DNA from: Leishmania donovani
Taxonomy: Eukaryota; Euglenozoa; Kinetoplastea; Trypanosomatida; Trypanosomatidae
Direction of reading: 5' to 3'
DNA length: 64,000 nt
NCBI RefSeq assembly: GCF_000227135.1
Contig: NC_018238.1
Coordinates: 18,296-82,295, forward strand
Part shown: positions 59,906-64,000 of the stretch, in pieces
Position numbering within the stretch: the first letter of the stretch is position 1
How the letters are laid out: each line of letters begins with the position of its first letter
Notes under the pieces: generated by a model
What the model saw: only the letters and a program-made list of their open reading frames with translations
The model's database searches: none
Told to the model about the DNA's origin: nothing
Made by a program: the position numbers and the translations under genes

Positions 59906-60743
59906 TACCGTGCGACGAACAGGCAGCCGTGCTCGCTGTGTCTGCCTATGTGGGGAGGGAGGGCTGTCTGCGGGCCAACTGCTCATCCATGCGCAGCGCG
60001 CTGTGCATGTGTGTAGAGGTGTGATGGATGAGCGGGAGGGCGCAGACCCAAGGAAAAACTCAACTGATGCATCAGGTGTGCGCCGTTGGAGGTGCAGACA
60101 TACGCAAGCGCGTGCAGGCAGCATCAGCCCTTGGATTCTACCGTCTCTGTGCCTGTGCCCGTGTCTTTCGCCCATTCGCAGACAAGCAGGCACGCGCACT
60201 ATGCACGCAAGCGTACCATCACCGTTATGCCCCCCCCCCTCCTACTTCGTCCACCACTACGACCACCCCACCTGTGCTCTCCCTATCCCGCTTGTGCGTT
60301 GTCTTATGGCACAGGTCTCGGCTGTCTCGGCGCACAATCGCCGCCGCCGTTGCAAAGGAGGAGTCGTGCAGCCGAAAGGACGCTGAGGGAGGGGTCCGAT
60401 CGTGTGTCCGTCCTTCTTTGTTGTTTTTCGCTTCGCTTTTCGCGTGTCTATCTCACTCCTTCACCACCACTACCACCACCCCCTCGGCCGTGAAGCCTTC
60501 ACCGTGGGTTGGCGGCGACCCTGACATAAGGCGTGCGTGGGTGTGAGATAGGCGCACGCGCCCCTCCCCTCGAGGGCCACCTACGTTTTATAGAAGTGGA
60601 GCACCGAGCACACGCATAAAAGCTTGATCTCCCGCCTGCTCAGTGGCTCTCGCCGGTGCACAGGCACACATACACTCATATACAGCCTTGCGCGCGCGCA
60701 CTTGTGGTCTTCGCCTACTCCAGACTCTGCGAGCCGTAGGTCA
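59906..60743. other. Intergenic region
   Basis: About 0.8 kb with no supported gene. A C9 run lies near 60232 and several ACC/CCA repeats at 60460-60485. Confidence 0.55.
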
Positions 60744-62225
60744 ATGTCATCGTCGCGTACTCGGAGGCAGCCACAAAGGCCAGTCGTGGCGTCGACGGAT
60801 TCCTCGGCCCTCACGACAGTGAACACGGATGACATGCTGCGGCAATGCGAGCGGCTGATCGTGCAGCTCTCTCAACAGGTGCTGGAGCAGGAGAAGGATA
60901 TCCGCTCCCTGCGGGCGGCACTGCACTCCAGTCCACACCGGCAGCGCCGACACCGGCAACGGGGTGGTGATGAGAAGCGCGAACGTGCAGCGGCCGTCAG
61001 CACGGCAGAGAGTTTCAGCGTATCGGCGGAGGGGCGCCGGCATCATCACGCACATCACATCACAGCCAAAGTGCCCACACAGAGGAAGATGACGCACGAA
61101 GACTCTCGACTGTGCCTCACTCTCCCATCGCCGACGACACCGCAGGTGTCCCCCATCAACTCGTCCGAGGACGCGGGCGTCAACTCCACCACGGGGCCCT
61201 ATCCAGAAGCCACTGTCGTGGCACCGCACAGCCCCCAGAGCAGCGGAGCAGGAAGTGCTGTACCCTCGCCGACGCGCTCCGCCAGCAAGTCGAGCGGGCA
61301 GCACGGCATGGCGGCGGCGCTCGCTTTTCCGTCTATCGTATGCGACGTTAGCAGCTTCAGCGATAAGGCCAACGTCGGCCTAACGCCCAGCACTGTGTGT
61401 GATCGTCCTCCGTCCGGCGAGGCAGCAACTGCAGACGCGCTTTGGGCATCGTCGCTGCTATCAGAGCAGGAGAGGAGCAGCAGTAGCAGCTCCCTCGCCC
61501 GGCACCCTCGCAACACTGCACAACGCACGCGGAATGCACAGTTCGAGACCCCGCGAGTGAAGTTCGATAACCAGGATGCAATGAGCTACCTGCTGAGCGT
61601 GTTTTCCAGCGTCAAGTCAACCCGTGAGGCCGATGGTGGTGCGACAGCGGCGATGGCGGAGGTCGGTGAAACGGCTCCCTGTGGAAGAGAACATCGCGGC
61701 GGTGCAGGCGTGCGCTCGCCAAACGCACCGCTGCAGCGGCAAGGTGAGCATGTCGCGCGGCGACTCTTTCGTCTTGACCCTGTCGATGAAGATGAGGGCA
61801 GCGAGAGCGGCAATGAGCACTCGAGTGGCGGCGCTGTGTCCGACTATGACCGTCCTGCGGCGAGGCGCCCTTTTTTGCCGCCCTCGCGCGACAAGCGATG
61901 CGACGGCGACGGCAGCGCACCACCGAATCACAAGACGTGCGGCTCCTTCGATGAGGACGATGCGTTCTTGCAGGAGCGGTACGCGCGCATTGTGGCATGC
62001 GCGTTAGCCGCTGAGTTCACCGCCTTCACCACACTAGTGGGAGAGGATGAAGTACAGCAGCAGCGAGGATGCAAGACGGGGCCTCGCACGCCTACGGCCG
62101 CTCGGTGTCGCACCACGTCTCGGCGCGATCACAGCACCAGTGCAACGGTGTCGGAGCTACTGCAACTCTTCACTTTCCAGCCTGCCACGAGACATCAGCC
62201 GGACAGTGATGGGAAGGGCTTGTAA
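60744..62225 (+). CDS. Ser-rich low-complexity protein, unknown function
   Basis: The product is 493 aa from ATG 60744 (the frame opens earlier only at TTG). After a basic start, residues ~27-60 form a short coiled coil (LRQCERLIVQLSQQVLEQEK). The middle is low complexity, rich in Ser, His and Pro, with basic patches. A conserved-looking segment (RVKFDNQDAMSYLLSVFSSV, near residue 272) and an acidic helical part near the C-terminus (FLQERYARIVACALAAEFTA) are the likely functional ends. No enzyme motif, signal peptide or membrane segment is seen. The family is not recognised. Confidence 0.75.
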   Translation: MSSSRTRRQPQRPVVASTDSSALTTVNTDDMLRQCERLIVQLSQQVLEQEKDIRSLRAALHSSPHRQRRHRQRGGDEKRERAAAVSTAESFSVSAEGRRHHHAHHITAKVPTQRKMTHEDSRLCLTLPSPTTPQVSPINSSEDAGVNSTTGPYPEATVVAPHSPQSSGAGSAVPSPTRSASKSSGQHGMAAALAFPSIVCDVSSFSDKANVGLTPSTVCDRPPSGEAATADALWASSLLSEQERSSSSSSLARHPRNTAQRTRNAQFETPRVKFDNQDAMSYLLSVFSSVKSTREADGGATAAMAEVGETAPCGREHRGGAGVRSPNAPLQRQGEHVARRLFRLDPVDEDEGSESGNEHSSGGAVSDYDRPAARRPFLPPSRDKRCDGDGSAPPNHKTCGSFDEDDAFLQERYARIVACALAAEFTAFTTLVGEDEVQQQRGCKTGPRTPTAARCRTTSRRDHSTSATVSELLQLFTFQPATRHQPDSDGKGL

Positions 62226-63030
62226 GGACAGCAACTCCTCGGCACCACCACGTAGTGGAAGCTGGCACTGCAAGCTTTACAGGAGCAACGGTTGTGGTGG
62301 TGCCACACTGCCGTCTGTGTAATGGTACATGGTGCGGAGTCTGCAGGGAGTAGCAGCAGCGAGAGGGGCTCATGCGGAGGCAAGGCTGCCGCATCTGCTC
62401 TGCACGGGCATGAGCCCTCAGCTCTGGCGCTGAAGGAGGCGGCGGGGGTGCCGGCGCCTGCGATATCGGAGGTGGTTCACGCGACTCTGCCGATCACAGC
62501 GATGCTTTGGCCACGTGCAGTGGCGTGTGGGTGTCTGTGCACCTCTGTGAAGGCATCTGTTCATAGAAGAGGGTGCGGGGGGAAGCTCGCGGCTCCCGTG
62601 CATCGACTTGGTTTCTTGTGTCGTTTTACATCCTCTCCCGCTGCGTGTGAGCATGTGCCTGTCGCCCGAGCAGCGTTGATGCTATGTGAGCTAAAAAGAA
62701 AGGGGGGAGCCTCCGCTGATGGGGTGTGAGCCGCACGGTCGATTTGCGCCACCGCCATCGGCAAGCATGTGCGGGGGCGTCTCGCGCCGCAGCAGCCGCA
62801 TCCCACCATCACCACGGCCCAGCGTGTGTGTACGTCGTCTGCACTGTGTCACGGTGACGCGCACCGCACCCATGAGGCGGGCATGTGCTATCGCCCTCGC
62901 CTGTTCTGTGTCTCTCCTCCACATCGAACCTCCTCTCCCCCCCCTCCTGCGCCTGCATTCCGCGCTGGCACGCGCGGAGAGTCACAAACCTGAATGAACG
63001 GAGCAGCAACGTTTCTTGGTGCCCCTTGTC
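62226..63030. other. Intergenic region
   Basis: About 0.8 kb. A 145-codon frame (62292-62729) has no family features and is not called. C/T-rich sequence at 62915-62950 precedes the Sec20 gene. Confidence 0.55.
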
Positions 63031-63855
63031 ATGGAAGCGACTGCCGCGCTACGCGCTGCGGCGGCATCGCCCTCGCCTCCGTCTGCCTCGCCGTTACCGC
63101 CACGAACGGCTGAGGTACTTTTGTCCCTGGCGCACCGTGCGGACCAGGCGCTACACGAGCTGATCACGACGCACCACGCCTTCGTGACGAATCGTACGCA
63201 GCGCTTGCATGGTGCCCTCTCCATCGCCGCTGCACACGCGCAGCTGGTTCTACGGACATTAGAAACGGTGCGGGAGCAGCGGGAGCGCGAGCGACACCGG
63301 GTGCACCAGCAGCTGCAGCAGCGGTCCGGCTCTTCGGCCTCTCCCGCTACTCGGACTGCATCGCCCTCTGTGGCGAATCGGGCGCCGACGAAAGAGGAGC
63401 GCCAGCTGTACATGCGGCTGGAGAAGGCCCGCATCGACCTTCGCCGCGTGCTTCCGCGCGCTGTGGCCGAGGTCGAGGACGCAGAGAACGTCACCGAGGG
63501 TGACGTGACGTCCACCTCAGGTCGATCCGCCGCCAGCACCGCGGCGGCGCTCCGCTCGCTGCTCCACACGCGGTCCATGCTCTCGATGGAGCTCAAGAAG
63601 ATGGACACGGCGGTACAGGGGCTCGCCGGTTCCAGTGAGTCCCTCGCGACCCTTCAACAGTCGCTCCAAGATGTGCACTCATCGATGGAGATGGCACAGC
63701 GCATGGTGCGCACGTTACTGACAGTGCAGTCGCGCGATGATCTGCTGCTGCGCGTGTCTGCCGTGCTGTTTGCGTTGGTGGTGCTGTACGTCGTGGCGCA
63801 GCGAGTCTTTCGCCTCTTTCCTACCACCGTGTACGTCACCTTGGACGAGGCGTGA
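63031..63855 (+). CDS. SEC20: SNARE protein Sec20 (BNIP1 family)
   Basis: The product is 274 aa from ATG 63031; in-frame codons just upstream are TTG and GTG. Sec20 is a Qb-SNARE at the ER that receives retrograde vesicles from the Golgi. The N-terminal 130 residues are helical (LSLAHRADQALHELITTHHA, TLETVREQRERERHRVHQQL). A SNARE-like heptad region follows near 190-235 (LATLQQSLQDVHSSMEMAQR, then MVRTLLTVQSRDD). A membrane anchor close to the C-terminus (LLLRVSAVLFALVVLYVVAQ) is followed by a short tail. The SRDD-before-anchor pattern with LYVVxQR is typical of the family. No HDEL-type retrieval signal is present at the end. The gene looks complete. Confidence 0.86.
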   Translation: MEATAALRAAAASPSPPSASPLPPRTAEVLLSLAHRADQALHELITTHHAFVTNRTQRLHGALSIAAAHAQLVLRTLETVREQRERERHRVHQQLQQRSGSSASPATRTASPSVANRAPTKEERQLYMRLEKARIDLRRVLPRAVAEVEDAENVTEGDVTSTSGRSAASTAAALRSLLHTRSMLSMELKKMDTAVQGLAGSSESLATLQQSLQDVHSSMEMAQRMVRTLLTVQSRDDLLLRVSAVLFALVVLYVVAQRVFRLFPTTVYVTLDEA

Positions 63856-64000
63856 GAATGGGAAGGGGTGGGGGGCTCCGCGATGGTGCGTGCCTGCGTA
63901 ATCCGCCCCACGTGTTTGTGGGCCCACGAGGCTGGTGTGAAGGGAAGCAGTTTTTGCCTTTACTGCTCTACGGTATCGTCTCGATCGCTCGCTCTCTCCT
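63856..64000. other. 3' end of the window, intergenic
   Basis: Probable 3' UTR of SEC20; ends in a C/T-rich stretch. Nothing else is seen. Confidence 0.5.

Noticed and set aside
62292..62729. A 145-codon frame after the Ser-rich gene
   Set aside because: Its first codon is not ATG, it shows no family features, and the position fits a 3' UTR.
1..64000. tRNA, rRNA, snoRNA, CRISPR array or insertion sequence
   Set aside because: I saw none by reading. CRISPR and bacterial insertion sequences are not expected in this type of genome. A tRNA or snoRNA scan by program would be needed to exclude small RNA genes.
1..64000. A strand-switch region or transcription start
   Set aside because: All supported genes are on the + strand throughout, so the window seems to lie inside one polycistronic unit.

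Overview
This window looks like a piece of a Leishmania (Leishmaniinae, kinetoplastid) chromosome. All 23 genes I accept lie on the + strand, have no introns and are GC-rich at third codon positions. They are separated by 0.4-2.3 kb of pyrimidine-rich spacer full of (TG)n, (CA)n, (TA)n and homopolymer runs. This is the layout of one polycistronic transcription unit whose mRNAs are separated by spliced-leader trans-splicing at polypyrimidine-AG sites. The gene order (seryl-tRNA synthetase, acidocalcisomal pyrophosphatase VSP1, a RAD51 paralogue, proteasome alpha) matches what I remember of Leishmania chromosome 11. That is from memory and unchecked. The species cannot be fixed from sequence reading alone.

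Layout. 0-2 kb: 3' part of a repetitive coiled-coil protein whose repeat array holds two runs of N. 2.8-6.2 kb: an RNA-binding-like protein and a MORN-repeat, RSPH10-like axonemal protein. 7-13 kb: seryl-tRNA synthetase, a CDK-like kinase, and a small unknown gene with doubtful frame. 14.8-21 kb: a NIF3-family protein, a PSP1-domain protein, and a long low-complexity protein ending in a cysteine cluster. 23.3-31 kb: exocyst Sec15, a DZIP1-like protein, and MCTS1. 31.2-36.6 kb: a divergent DEAD-box helicase, a small coiled-coil protein, and VSP1. 38.4-44.8 kb: a decayed gene, a 68-codon ORF, pterin carbinolamine dehydratase, a RAD51 paralogue, and proteasome alpha-7 (alpha-4). 46-54.7 kb: a CaMKK-like kinase, a mitochondrial PEPCK-like protein, and an NADH-cytochrome b5 reductase-like protein. 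55-60 kb: two decayed genes in tandem. 60.7-63.9 kb: a Ser-rich unknown protein and the SNARE Sec20.

The genes do not form a pathway; trypanosomatid neighbours are usually functionally unrelated. Two themes recur: cilium/basal body (RSPH10-like, DZIP1-like) and membrane traffic (Sec15, Sec20). Expression control is expected to be post-transcriptional, so the 3' untranslated regions matter most.

The most interesting non-coding structure is an approximately 310 bp element present three times (2.0, 21.9 and 37.1 kb). Each copy is in the same orientation and downstream of a gene, and the three are almost identical over about 285 bp. Each carries a perfect 6-bp-stem hairpin. The second theme is gene decay: three stretches where coding-like sequence runs through stops and frame changes. 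The largest (57.2-59.9 kb) shows a clear 16-bp tandem duplication that shifts the frame.
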